Of a DNA stretch of 64,000 bases, positions 15,594 through 24,032 are shown piece after piece. The number at the start of each line of letters is the position of its first letter. Position 1 is the stretch's first letter. This stretch comes from an uncultured Eubacteriales bacterium. GTDB taxonomy: Bacteria > Bacillota > Clostridia > Peptostreptococcales > Anaerovoracaceae. The notes under the pieces are model-generated. The model was given only the letters and a program-made list of their open reading frames with translations. It did not search any database and was not told where the DNA came from. The DNA lies in assembly GCA_910583765.1 (NCBI GenBank), contig CAJTYS010000015.1, positions 1 through 64,000 on the forward strand, given 5' to 3'. Position numbers and translations under genes: made by a program.

Positions 15594-17303
15594 ATGCCAA
15601 TGCGGATCAGCCCACAGCAAGAATACGGCAAAACAGAGGGGGGCGTTCCCGCGCCCCTTCCAGGAGAAGGCAGCGGGGCAGAGAAGGCATCCGTCATTTC
15701 AGAGGCTTTGCGTGTCATTCAGGGGCAGGGGAAACCGCAAGCGCCACTTCCGGGAAATCAGGTGCCAGGAAGCCAAAGTTTTGGAAATCAGATTCCCGGG
15801 ACCCAAGAGTCAGGAAATCCCGTGCCAGAAGGCAGCCTGGAAACGATCGGGCAGGGCCTGGCAAAGCTGGGGGCAGAGGCAGCAAAAGCCATGGAAGAGA
15901 TGATTCCCGTCCCCGATGCCGTAAAGCCGGAAAAAAAGGATCTAGCCCAGCTTTCTCAGGAGAGCAAAGGACAGGTGGAAACCAAGCATTGGGAACAAGA
16001 GATCCAATTGGCGGCCTGGAAGACCTTGTTAAAATGGTTTCCTGTAGAAGGAAAGAATCTGGAGCAGCAGACACGGGAGTTGGCAGAAATCTATATGCGT
16101 TTGCTGCGGGATATCATGGACTACGTGCCAGAGGGAAAGCAGCAGCTGTATACAGAGAAACTCCGGCAGATCCTGGTCTGCCAGTTAGACGCTCTGTTGA
16201 AGATCGCCGTGCCGGAGCTGAGAAGCTTTTTTCTGGCCTATGGCATGGAGCATAGCATCGCCCGATTGGAAAAGTCTTTATACTTGGCGGTGACTGGAAA
16301 CCATCTTTCTTTGGAAATCGTGAAACAAGACTGGGACGCGGTGAGTCGTGCCGGACGGCAATATTTTCTGGAAGGAAAGCAGACGGCGGCTCGGAGCGGA
16401 CCGTTTTTTCCCGCGGCTTCCCATGAAGGGCAGGGAAGCCTTTACAGCAAAACAGGGATTGCCACAAAACAAGGAGCAGCCAGCAGCGCAGTGATGCTTT
16501 TGGAAGCCGCCAGCCGCCAGCAGCAAGGGAATGGACTAAGGTTCAGCCAAGTGGGGCAGGCAGGCCAGGGAAAATCAGAGAGCATCTATCCTCCCAAGGA
16601 CATCCAGCGGGCAGAGCGATTCGTCAAGGCCCTGGGCGGAACCAAAAGCAATCTGTTCACCACGCAAAGCTTCACGGCGAAAAATGAAGCCTTATACGGA
16701 GTCCTTTGGACTGTGGAAAAGAGCAAAACAGAGATGTTCGTCACCCGGGAATTGGCCTCCAGCCCCTTGCGGCAGGATGTGGAAACAGCCGTAGAACGGA
16801 TGACAGCCGCCTATATGCGAAGCGCCGAAAACGCCGCTCGCCGACAGCATGGCGACAAAGGGCCGGCTTTCAGCCAAGAGCAGGTCTATGAGATTTACCG
16901 CTATGCCATGAAACGGTACAGTGGCGGGGAGACCCTCAACAAAGCCATACGGGACGGATTTTATTATGCTCTGAAATATTTTCTCCAGCCAAAAGAGGGC
17001 GGGGAAAACGGTGAGAGAAAGCCGGGATTTTTCCAGGAATTCGTGGAAAAAGGACAGCTGACGCAGGATTTGGAGAAGGGGAGCAAGACCCTGGACGAGG
17101 ATTGGAAGCATTTTCTTTCGGAAATGGGCTACGATGATGAACTGCTGCAGCTGACCGCGGGGCTTTACGGTCCGTGGGCCATGCTGATTCGGCCTGATGA
17201 TGAAAAGCAGGAGCAGCCCAGCAAAAAAGGGGAGGCTCTGGCCATTGCCGGAGGACTGGCGGCCATTGCGGTGATCATTGTCATGGGGCTGATTTTCTTT
17301 TAA
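15594..17303 (+). CDS. tail-anchored protein of unknown function
   Basis: 569 residues with no family I recognise. Residues of about 1-85 are low-complexity, rich in Pro, Gly, Gln and Ser, with imperfect repeats (GNQVPGSQ, GNQIPGTQ, GNPVPEGS). A predicted alpha-helical region from about 120 to 535 contains EIYMRLLRDIMDYVPEGKQQL. A single hydrophobic helix ends the protein (AIAGGLAAIAVIIVMGLIFF), so it is probably tail-anchored with the bulk in the cytoplasm. There is no signal peptide. AGGAGG lies 6 nt before ATG 15594 within the hairpin described separately. The neighbours, an amidohydrolase and a convergent stomatin gene, give no clear hint. Confidence 0.75.
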   Translation: MPMRISPQQEYGKTEGGVPAPLPGEGSGAEKASVISEALRVIQGQGKPQAPLPGNQVPGSQSFGNQIPGTQESGNPVPEGSLETIGQGLAKLGAEAAKAMEEMIPVPDAVKPEKKDLAQLSQESKGQVETKHWEQEIQLAAWKTLLKWFPVEGKNLEQQTRELAEIYMRLLRDIMDYVPEGKQQLYTEKLRQILVCQLDALLKIAVPELRSFFLAYGMEHSIARLEKSLYLAVTGNHLSLEIVKQDWDAVSRAGRQYFLEGKQTAARSGPFFPAASHEGQGSLYSKTGIATKQGAASSAVMLLEAASRQQQGNGLRFSQVGQAGQGKSESIYPPKDIQRAERFVKALGGTKSNLFTTQSFTAKNEALYGVLWTVEKSKTEMFVTRELASSPLRQDVETAVERMTAAYMRSAENAARRQHGDKGPAFSQEQVYEIYRYAMKRYSGGETLNKAIRDGFYYALKYFLQPKEGGENGERKPGFFQEFVEKGQLTQDLEKGSKTLDEDWKHFLSEMGYDDELLQLTAGLYGPWAMLIRPDDEKQEQPSKKGEALAIAGGLAAIAVIIVMGLIFF

Positions 17304-17430
17304 AGAAAGTGCCCATTGCTCTTAGCCCACGGTATTTGACTCGTCTGTGGTCTGGAGCTGCTTATCCATGGACGGAACAAAATGACGCTGCCGATTCTCT
17401 TTCATCCGTAGATTTCCTACTACATAATAA

Positions 17431-17472
17431 AAAGAATCCTGGGTTGACAGATCATCGGTCAGCCCAGGATTT
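17431..17472 (-). terminator. intrinsic terminator of the stomatin operon
   Basis: AATCCTGGGTTGAC (17435-17448) pairs with GTCAGCCCAGGATT (17458-17471) with one G-U pair. On the minus strand the hairpin is followed by a T-rich run (TCTTTTTATTA). It can also act, more weakly, on the plus strand for the unknown tail-anchored gene. Confidence 0.8.
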
Positions 17473-17510
17473 TAAATCGGCACGAAGTCAAATACGATTT
17501 CTATATGCTA

Positions 17511-18455
17511 TTACTTTTTCGGCGCACCGTTTTTCACCACTGGCTTTTTCGCCTGAGCAGACGGGTCTTTAACGATTTCCGTCAAAGAGCTTGCTAGGCC
17601 AGCGATTCCCTGGATTTCCGAAGGGATGATGATCTTAGTAGCCTTTCCGTCAGCTGCCGCCTGGAACGCATCAAGGCTCTTGATGGTCAGGACTTCCTGA
17701 GTCGGTTCTGCCTCTGACAGCATGCGCAGACCATCGGCGGTCGCCTGCTGTACCATGCGGATGGCTTCCGCTTCACCTTCCGCGGATTTGATGGCCGACT
17801 GCTTGGCTGCTTCCGCTTCCAGAATCACGGCCTCTTTGTTACCTTCTGCGATGAGGATGGCGGATTTCTTTTCACCTTCCGCACGAAGGATGGCTTCACG
17901 CCGTTCCCGTTCTGCCCGCATCTGTTTTTCCATGGCCATCTGAATATCCCGAGGCGGCGTGATATTCTTCACTTCCACCCTATTGATCTTAATGCCCCAG
18001 GCATCGGTGGCTTCGTCCAGCACCAGGCGGATCTTGGAATTGATGTGCTCGCGGCTGGTGAGAGTTCCGTCCAGTTCCAACTCGCCGATGATGTTACGCA
18101 GCGTGGTAGCTGTCAGGTTTTCAATGGCTGCCATGGGATTTTCCACCCCATAAGTATAGAGCTTCGGGTCTGTGATCTGAAAATAAACGACTGTGTCGAT
18201 TTCAATGGTTACGTTGTCCTTGGTGATCACAGGCTGAGGCGGGAAGTCAATGACATGCTCTTTTAAAGAAACCTTTTTCGCCACTTTGTCGATGAGCGGG
18301 ATCTTAAAGTGCAGCCCTACCTGCCAGGTGCAGTGATAAGCGCCCAGGCGTTCCACCACATAAGCGTGGGCCTGGGGCACGATGCGGATGTTAGTCACGA
18401 TCAGCCAGATGACCAGTAAAATCAAAATAATAGGTGCGATGATAGAGAATAACAT
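17511..18455 (-). CDS. SPFH/stomatin-like membrane protein
   Basis: A 314-residue band-7/SPFH protein. An N-terminal membrane helix (about 4-26, IIAPIILILLVIWLIV) is followed by the SPFH domain (VVERLGAYHCTWQVGLHFKIPLID, then ATTLRNIIGELELDGTLTSRE). Residues of about 170-250 form a long coiled-coil rich in Ala, Glu and Lys (EKQMRAERERREAILRAEGE). Family members form large oligomers in functional membrane microdomains. The partner NfeD-like gene lies just upstream (24 bp) on the same strand, an arrangement common in bacteria and archaea. TTCCTCCTTTAC read on the minus strand gives a good GGAGGA site before ATG 18455. Confidence 0.92.
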   Translation of the reverse strand: MLFSIIAPIILILLVIWLIVTNIRIVPQAHAYVVERLGAYHCTWQVGLHFKIPLIDKVAKKVSLKEHVIDFPPQPVITKDNVTIEIDTVVYFQITDPKLYTYGVENPMAAIENLTATTLRNIIGELELDGTLTSREHINSKIRLVLDEATDAWGIKINRVEVKNITPPRDIQMAMEKQMRAERERREAILRAEGEKKSAILIAEGNKEAVILEAEAAKQSAIKSAEGEAEAIRMVQQATADGLRMLSEAEPTQEVLTIKSLDAFQAAADGKATKIIIPSEIQGIAGLASSLTEIVKDPSAQAKKPVVKNGAPKK

Positions 18456-18479
18456 GTTTTTCCTCCTTTACAATACGTC

Positions 18480-18929
18480 TTAAAAAGATGAAACAATCAG
18501 TTTTACGCCTTCCACGCCATCGATTTTCACCACGCTGCCGCTTTCAATGGTGGAATGCTCGTCCTTGGCCACTGCGGACCATACCAGGCCATCTACCTTT
18601 GCCTGGCCCGCGCTGAAAGGCTGGATGGTTTCTGTCACTAGGGCTTCACGTCCGGCAAGCGCGTCCACGTTGGTCTTTTCCTTGCCCACTTTCAGTTTTT
18701 TCACAGCGATTGGACGGGTGAAATAGATGAGCAGAATGGAAACTACCAAACACAAACCAACCTGAATAGGCACGGAAAGGCCGATCATGGCAGCAACGGC
18801 GGAGACTACGGCTCCTCCTGCGAACCAGATAGTAGTGAGGCCCATGGTAATGGCCTCGATGATCGCGCACACGGCGGCGATGATCAGCCAGATCACAGCG
18901 GCGCTCAGTGTGATTCCAAAGATGGTCAT
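18480..18929 (-). CDS. NfeD-like membrane protein
   Basis: A 149-residue short NfeD (NfeD1b type). About three or four membrane helices lie in residues 1-75 (VIWLIIAAVCAIIEAI, AGGAVVSAVAAMIGL, VGLCLVVSILLIYF). A C-terminal OB-fold domain spans about 85-149 (GREALVTETIQPF, GLVWSAVA, GSVVKIDGVEGVKLIV). The start at 18929 is chosen because GAAGGGGGG lies just upstream; an in-frame ATG at 18983 would add 18 residues without a ribosome site. It is the first gene of a two-gene operon with the stomatin gene. The pair is thought to act together on membrane organisation or quality control; the local role is inferred. Confidence 0.88.
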   Translation of the reverse strand: MTIFGITLSAAVIWLIIAAVCAIIEAITMGLTTIWFAGGAVVSAVAAMIGLSVPIQVGLCLVVSILLIYFTRPIAVKKLKVGKEKTNVDALAGREALVTETIQPFSAGQAKVDGLVWSAVAKDEHSTIESGSVVKIDGVEGVKLIVSSF

Positions 18930-19039
18930 AAAGTTGTTCCCCCCTTCTTTTGAGTATACACAAGAAATATCTGTTTCATTCATTGTACCACAAGCACTAA
19001 GCTCTGTCTACGCCTACGGCTCGTCAATCGCCGGATGTT

Positions 19040-19070
19040 AAAAGGCGGTGTCATTTGCACCGCCTTTTTT
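19040..19070 (-). terminator. terminator overlapping the end of the GntR gene
   Basis: GGCGGTG and CACCGCC (19044-19050 and 19058-19064) form a 7-bp GC-rich stem. The minus strand continues with TTTTAA; the plus strand has TTTTTTT. The GntR stop codon (TCA at 19051-19053 on the plus strand) lies in the loop. Confidence 0.7.
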
Positions 19071-19710
19071 TAGAACCATCGATGTGGCGTTCCATGGCTT
19101 CTGCTCCGGCTTCTGGGTCTTTCTCCGTGAAAGCCTTGAAGATTAGCCGATGTTCTTCTAAAACCTCTGTCAGATAGTTGTCAGCGTCGATCTCTTCCTG
19201 GGGTCTGTATTTGAAATAAGTCTGGTAGGAAGAAAGGAGCTGCCGCAGCATCCGGTTGTGGGAGGCTTCATAGATGATCTGGTGGAAACCCGCATTGATG
19301 GTGAGCATTTTGTCCACATCATTTCGCAGGGTGTAAAATTCCATAAACTCGAAGGTTTCTTCCAGAGCATCCATTTCTTCATCCGTGATCCGCTCTATGG
19401 CCCATTTGACTGCCTGGATCTCGTAGATCTTTCGCAGCTGGAACATGTCTTCAAAATCCTGCTGGGAAAGGCCTACCACAAAAGCTCCGCGGTTGAGGAT
19501 GTTTTCCACCAGACCTTCTGTTTCCAGCTGCCGGAGCGCTTCCCGCACCGGGGTGCGGCTGATCTTGTACTCCTTGCAGATGGCCTGTTCCGTCAGCTTT
19601 TGCCCGGGCTTCAGCTTTCCAGTCAGGATGTCCCGCTGCAATTGGGAAAACAGGCTGCTGGAAATGGGCGCATTTGATTTTGGATCATCAGAATGCTTGT
19701 ACAGTACCAT
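19051..19710 (-). CDS. GntR-family regulator, FadR/FCD type
   Basis: 219 residues with an N-terminal winged helix (about 15-80: LFSQLQRDILTGKLKPGQKL, SRTPVREALRQLETEGLV, NRGAFVVGLS). A C-terminal all-helical FCD ligand domain follows (about 88-215: FEDMFQLRKIYE, FHQIIYEASHN, EEHRLIFKAF), including histidine and aspartate positions used for metal or carboxylate binding. It is the last gene of an acn-icd-gntR operon, 99 bp after icd. A TTGTATACAA palindrome typical of FadR-type operators overlaps the acn promoter, so autoregulation of the operon by this protein, with a tricarboxylate as effector, is plausible. The C-terminal residues are encoded inside the terminator stem. Confidence 0.9.
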   Translation of the reverse strand: MVLYKHSDDPKSNAPISSSLFSQLQRDILTGKLKPGQKLTEQAICKEYKISRTPVREALRQLETEGLVENILNRGAFVVGLSQQDFEDMFQLRKIYEIQAVKWAIERITDEEMDALEETFEFMEFYTLRNDVDKMLTINAGFHQIIYEASHNRMLRQLLSSYQTYFKYRPQEEIDADNYLTEVLEEHRLIFKAFTEKDPEAGAEAMERHIDGSKKRRCK

Positions 19711-19809
19711 AATGGTCTCCTTATTATGTGGCCGATCCCGCGGATGTCAGCGAGATCGGCGTGATTTCAGTGAGCCTTGCCTCTAAACAAGGCTGGCAAA
19801 GCCAGTTCC

Positions 19810-20937
19810 TTACAGATGATCGATCACGAATTTCGTGAAGTCGTCTGTGGAATTGCCTTTGTTGTTGGAAGTCATGTTCAGGCCTTCCAGCGCAGCGTCC
19901 AGCGCTTTGTCCAATGCCGCGGCCTGGTCCATGTAACCGATGTGGCGCAGCAGCATGGCAGCCGCCCTGGTGATGCTGGAAGGGTTGGCGTACTGGCCTC
20001 TGCCTTCGGTGATCATTCTCGGAGCGGAACCGTGGATGGCTTCAAACATGGCATAGCGGCCGCCCTGATTGACGCTTCCCGCGGTGCCTACGCCGCCCTG
20101 CATCTGGGCCGCTTCATCAGTAATGATGTCGCCGTAGAGATTCGGCAGGATGAATACGTTGAACTTGCTGTTGGTCGGCTCTTTGATCAAATTGGCTGCC
20201 GTGATGTCCACGTAATAATCGTCCACTTCGATCTCCGGATAATCCTTTGCCACGTCATAGCACAAGGTCAGGAACTTGCCGTCCGTCTTTTTCATGATAT
20301 TGGCCTTGGTGACAATGGTCACTCTCTGGTTGCCGTTTGCCTTGGCAAATTCAAACGCTGCTCTGGCAAGGCGAGTGGTGCCGATGGTAGTGGTCACTTT
20401 AAAGTCCATGGAAATGTCATCGTTAATGTCCACGCCCTGGCTGCCCAGTGCATATTCGCCTTCTGTGTTTTCACGGAAGAAAGTCCAGTTGATGTTTTTT
20501 TCCGGAATGGAGACTGGTCTCACGTTGGCAAAGAGATCCAGTTCTTTTCTCAGCTTTACGTTGGCGCTTTCCAGGTTTGGCATGTTGTCGCCTTTTCCAG
20601 GGGTCATAGTCGGGCCTTTCAGCAGCACATGGCATTCTTTGACCGCGGCCAGCACGTCAGAAGGGACGGTTTCCATTTTTTCTACTCTGTTTTCAATGGT
20701 CAGGCCTTCGATGTCTCTCAGTTCGATCTTGCCGGCTTTGATCTCATCTGCCAGCAGGTGCTCCATAATCTTTTTGCAGGACTGGGTGATGATGGGACCG
20801 ATGCCGTCGCCATCGATAATACCGACGATGATCTTGTCCAGACTCTTGTAGTCCGTGGACTGAGGCGCGGCTTTCATCCGTTCTACCCGCTCCAGCTGTT
20901 CTTTGATAATGGTTTCAAATGCGTTAATATAATCCAT
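19810..20937 (-). CDS. icd: isocitrate/isopropylmalate-type dehydrogenase, probable isocitrate dehydrogenase
   Basis: A 375-residue beta-decarboxylating dehydrogenase. Near the N-terminus is DGDGIGP. The substrate loop ESANVKLRKELDLFANVRP has Ser124, Asn126, Arg130 and Arg140, matching the Ser-x-Asn pattern of isocitrate dehydrogenases rather than the hydrophobic residues of isopropylmalate dehydrogenase. NLYGDIITDEAAQ provides the metal-binding aspartates and HGSAPR begins the cofactor loop. Cofactor choice (NAD or NADP) is not clear from this loop. The start is 10 bp after the aconitase stop. Together the two enzymes convert citrate to 2-oxoglutarate, probably for glutamate synthesis in an incomplete TCA branch; no citrate synthase gene lies in this window. 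Confidence 0.88.
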   Translation of the reverse strand: MDYINAFETIIKEQLERVERMKAAPQSTDYKSLDKIIVGIIDGDGIGPIITQSCKKIMEHLLADEIKAGKIELRDIEGLTIENRVEKMETVPSDVLAAVKECHVLLKGPTMTPGKGDNMPNLESANVKLRKELDLFANVRPVSIPEKNINWTFFRENTEGEYALGSQGVDINDDISMDFKVTTTIGTTRLARAAFEFAKANGNQRVTIVTKANIMKKTDGKFLTLCYDVAKDYPEIEVDDYYVDITAANLIKEPTNSKFNVFILPNLYGDIITDEAAQMQGGVGTAGSVNQGGRYAMFEAIHGSAPRMITEGRGQYANPSSITRAAAMLLRHIGYMDQAAALDKALDAALEGLNMTSNNKGNSTDDFTKFVIDHL

Positions 20938-20947
20938 GTGTCTGTAC

Positions 20948-22867
20948 CTAACCTTTCATGTAATTGATTTTTCCGCCTTTTAAGATCAGTTGGATCTCCA
21001 GGTCGGAGAAATTAGTGACTGTTTTGTATGTTTTTCCTGTGGCAGGGTTCTTCACTTCCACGGTGCCCGATTTTACCTGAGCAGGGGCGTTTTCGATCAC
21101 TAGCTTGTCCCCGATCTTGAAATCATCGTAGTCCCCTGGATTTTCAAATACCAGAGGCATGATGCCGCTGTTGATCAAGTTGGATCTGTGGATCCGGGCA
21201 AAGGATTTGGCCAGCACGAACTTGATTCCCAGGTACAGCGGTGCCAGCGCTGCGTGTTCACGGCTGGATCCCTGTCCGTAATTGTCGCCGCCAACGATGG
21301 CGCAGGTCTTGGCCTCTTGGCATCTTCCCGCGAAACCACTGTCCACCTTTTCGAAACAATAGTTGGAAAGGTGCGGGATGTTGGAGCGGTACGGCAGCAG
21401 TCTGGAGTCGGACGGCATGATGTCATCGGTGGTAATGTTGTCGCCCGCATGGAGGGTGACAGTCACTTCCACGGTTTCCGGCAGAGCAGTGTTTCTTGGG
21501 AACGGCTTGATGTTCGGTCCCATGGCTACTGGTGTGTTTTCCGTGTTGGTGCCTTCCGGATAAACCACAAAGTTGTCGTTTGGTGTGAAGTCAGCGGCTG
21601 CGATATCCGGCAGAGTCTCACCGGTCTTGCTTCCATCTGTGAGCACGCCTTTTATTGCGGAAATGGCTGCGGTCTCCGGGCTTACCAGGTACACGTCAGC
21701 ATCCAGGGTGCCGCTTCTGCCTTTGAAGTTACGGTTAAAGGTCCGCAGGGAAACAGCGCCTGATTTCGGAGACTGGCCCATGCCGATGCAAGGTCCGCAG
21801 GCGTTTTCGATAACCCTGGCACCAGCGTTGATGATGTCGGCCAGAGCGCCGTTCTGAGCCATCTTGGACATGATCTTGCTGGATCCCGGTGAAATGACGA
21901 GACTCACGTCAGGGTGCACTTTTTTGCCTTTGAGGATGGCCGCTACCTTCATCAGATCCGTGTAGGAAGAATTGGTGCAGCTGCCAATGGCTACCTGGTC
22001 CACTTTGATCTCACCGATGTTGGCTACGGAATCTACGTTGTCCGGGCTGTGGGGCTGTGCTGCCAGCGGCGTCAGAGCGTTCAGGTCCACGACCAGCTCT
22101 TGATCGTAAACTGCGTCAGGATCAGCTGCCAGCGGCGTGTAATCTCCTTCTCTGCCTTGGGATTTCAGATAAGCTCTGGTATTTTCATCGCTTGGGAACA
22201 CAGAGGTAGTCGCACCCAGCTCCGCGCCCATGTTGGTGATGGTTGCTCGGTCAGTGACGGAAAGGGATTTTACGCCTTCACCAGTGTATTCCACAATCTT
22301 TCCCACGCCGCCTTTTACGCTGAGCTGCTGGAGCACGTAGAGGATCACGTCTTTGGCGGAAGTCCATGGGTTAAGCGCGCCTTTTAATTCTACTTTTACC
22401 ACTTTTGGAGCCACCAGGCTGTATGTACCCTTGGCCATGGCTACTGCCACATCCAGGCCGCCTGCGCCAATGGCGATCATGCCCAGTCCGCCGCCTGTTG
22501 GCGTGTGGCTGTCAGAACCCAGCAGGGTCTTTCCCGGTTTGCCGTAGTTTTCCAGATGCAGCTGGTGGCAGATGCCGTTGCCTGGCTTGGAGAACAGAAC
22601 GCCGTGCCTCTGGGCCACGCTCTTGATGAATGCGTGGTCATCCGCGTTTTCAAATCCTGTCTGCAACGTGTTGTGGTCAATGTAAGCCACGGAAAGTTCT
22701 GTCTGCACTTTATCTACATCCATGGCCTCCAGCTGCAGGTACACCATAGTGCCGGTGGAATCCTGGGTCAGAGTTTGGTCGATCTTGATGGTGATTTCCT
22801 CGCCCGGCGTCAGGTTTCCCTCCACCAGATGGTTTTCGAGGATTTTATAAGCTAGTGTTTTTCCCAT
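20948..22867 (-). CDS. acn: aconitate hydratase
   Basis: A 639-residue aconitase of the shorter clostridial form, with the swivel domain at the C-terminus. The [4Fe-4S] ligands are Cys297 (GSCTNSSY), Cys357 and Cys360 (ACGPCIGMGQ). Substrate-binding motifs LGSDSHTPTGGGLGM (about 117-130) and GDNYGQGSSREHAALAP in the C-terminal domain are intact. The enzyme isomerises citrate to isocitrate via cis-aconitate. It is the first gene of an operon with icd and gntR. GGAGG lies 9 bp before the start at 22867. A 141-nt leader separates it from the predicted promoter. Confidence 0.95.
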   Translation of the reverse strand: MGKTLAYKILENHLVEGNLTPGEEITIKIDQTLTQDSTGTMVYLQLEAMDVDKVQTELSVAYIDHNTLQTGFENADDHAFIKSVAQRHGVLFSKPGNGICHQLHLENYGKPGKTLLGSDSHTPTGGGLGMIAIGAGGLDVAVAMAKGTYSLVAPKVVKVELKGALNPWTSAKDVILYVLQQLSVKGGVGKIVEYTGEGVKSLSVTDRATITNMGAELGATTSVFPSDENTRAYLKSQGREGDYTPLAADPDAVYDQELVVDLNALTPLAAQPHSPDNVDSVANIGEIKVDQVAIGSCTNSSYTDLMKVAAILKGKKVHPDVSLVISPGSSKIMSKMAQNGALADIINAGARVIENACGPCIGMGQSPKSGAVSLRTFNRNFKGRSGTLDADVYLVSPETAAISAIKGVLTDGSKTGETLPDIAAADFTPNDNFVVYPEGTNTENTPVAMGPNIKPFPRNTALPETVEVTVTLHAGDNITTDDIMPSDSRLLPYRSNIPHLSNYCFEKVDSGFAGRCQEAKTCAIVGGDNYGQGSSREHAALAPLYLGIKFVLAKSFARIHRSNLINSGIMPLVFENPGDYDDFKIGDKLVIENAPAQVKSGTVEVKNPATGKTYKTVTNFSDLEIQLILKGGKINYMKG

Positions 22868-23006
22868 TTGTGTATGGACCTCCTTATCAATAAATGAAAC
22901 GATTGGTTGTTTGGTATGTAGGAAATAGCATAATGTGCTGTTTCCAGAGTTTTAGCAAGGCCTGATTTCGCAAGCAGATCATCGAAACTGCTGCTTGTCG
23001 ATACCA

Positions 23007-23044
23007 TTGTATACAAGTATACCAGTATGCGGGAAGGAGGTCAA
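23007..23044 (-). promoter_or_regulatory. acn operon promoter with overlapping palindromic operator
   Basis: Read on the minus strand, -35 TTGACC (23039-23044) and -10 TATACT (23016-23021) are spaced 17 bp, with an extended TGG before the -10. The perfect palindrome TTGTATACAA (23007-23016) overlaps the end of the -10 and the start region, and GTATAC occurs a second time at 23017-23022. Its position fits a repressor such as the operon's own GntR protein. The rest of 22868-23174 holds no gene. Confidence 0.72.
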
Positions 23045-23174
23045 GGAAAAAGATGGGGAATTTACGGTTTTCTATTTTAGCGGCAATTCATGAAGTTTTT
23101 ATGACATTTTTGCGGATTTATTTGAATTTCCTCGGTGATTATGATACGCTAGGGGTCTAGAAAGGGGCGGCAGC

Positions 23175-24032
23175 ATGTTAGGCTATGTGACAGCGGACAG
23201 ACCGGAACTGAAAATGCGGGAATTTGAAGTCTACAGCGGCTATTACTGCGGGGTCTGCAAATCCATTGCCCGGCGCTACGGCCAGCTTCCGAGAATGGTC
23301 CTCAGCTATGACGCGGCGTTTTTGGCACTGCTGTTAGCTGGACTGCAAAAGCAGGAAGATCAGCCTTCCAGGGAACATTGCGTCATTCATCCCGTCAAAA
23401 AGAAAACCATTGTGCAAAATGAAGCCATTGATTACGCGGCAGACGTGATGCTGATTCTGGCATGGCACAAGCTGTTGGACGATGCTCACGATGAGGGAAA
23501 GCTATATGCCAAGGCAGCGATTATGACCTTGAAAAGGATATACCGCAAGCTGCGGGGGGCAAGGCCAAAGCTATGCCAAAGGGTGGAGGAAAATCTAAAA
23601 GCCCTTTCTAGATTAGAAGAAGAAAAATGCGCTAGTTTGGACCAGGCAGCGGAGGCGTTCGCTAAAATCATGGAGTCCATCTTTGAAGAGGGGCCTTTGC
23701 CTGAGGGCTTTAAAGAGCAGGAAGCCCTGCGGCGGGTGGGCTACCATTTGGGCAAGTGGATCTATCTCATGGACGCGGTGGACGATGTGGAGGAAAACAT
23801 CCAAAGCGGCGCTTACAATCCGCTGATCTATCGATTTTCCTACGAACCAGGAGAAGAAGGCTTTCAGGACAGAATCATGGAAACCTGCAGGTTCAATTTG
23901 TTCCACTACTTGGGAGAAATGGCAAACGCGGCGGATCTGCTCTTTATTCGGAAAAACAGAGGTATCATAGAAAACATCATTTATAAAGGGTTATTGAGAA
24001 AAACAGAGGAACTGACCCAGAAGGAGGAATAA
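23175..24032 (+). CDS. DUF5685-family protein
   Basis: A 285-residue protein of a family with no known function. The characteristic N-terminus has MLGYVTADRPEL and YYCGVCKSIARRYGQL, with a CxxC pair that may bind metal, followed by SYDAAFLALLLAGL. The remainder is alpha-helical, with DDAHDEGK and LMDAVDDVEEN segments whose aspartates could bind a metal, reminiscent of helical isoprenoid-type folds (inference). GGGGCGGC is a weak ribosome site. The stop codon is immediately followed by the J-domain gene, and the pairing of these two families suggests a shared job. Confidence 0.8.
   Translation: MLGYVTADRPELKMREFEVYSGYYCGVCKSIARRYGQLPRMVLSYDAAFLALLLAGLQKQEDQPSREHCVIHPVKKKTIVQNEAIDYAADVMLILAWHKLLDDAHDEGKLYAKAAIMTLKRIYRKLRGARPKLCQRVEENLKALSRLEEEKCASLDQAAEAFAKIMESIFEEGPLPEGFKEQEALRRVGYHLGKWIYLMDAVDDVEENIQSGAYNPLIYRFSYEPGEEGFQDRIMETCRFNLFHYLGEMANAADLLFIRKNRGIIENIIYKGLLRKTEELTQKEE

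Noticed and set aside
19777..20967. A 396-codon open frame on the plus strand
   Set aside because: It lies exactly antisense to icd, has no family features and is explained by the codon bias of the gene on the other strand.
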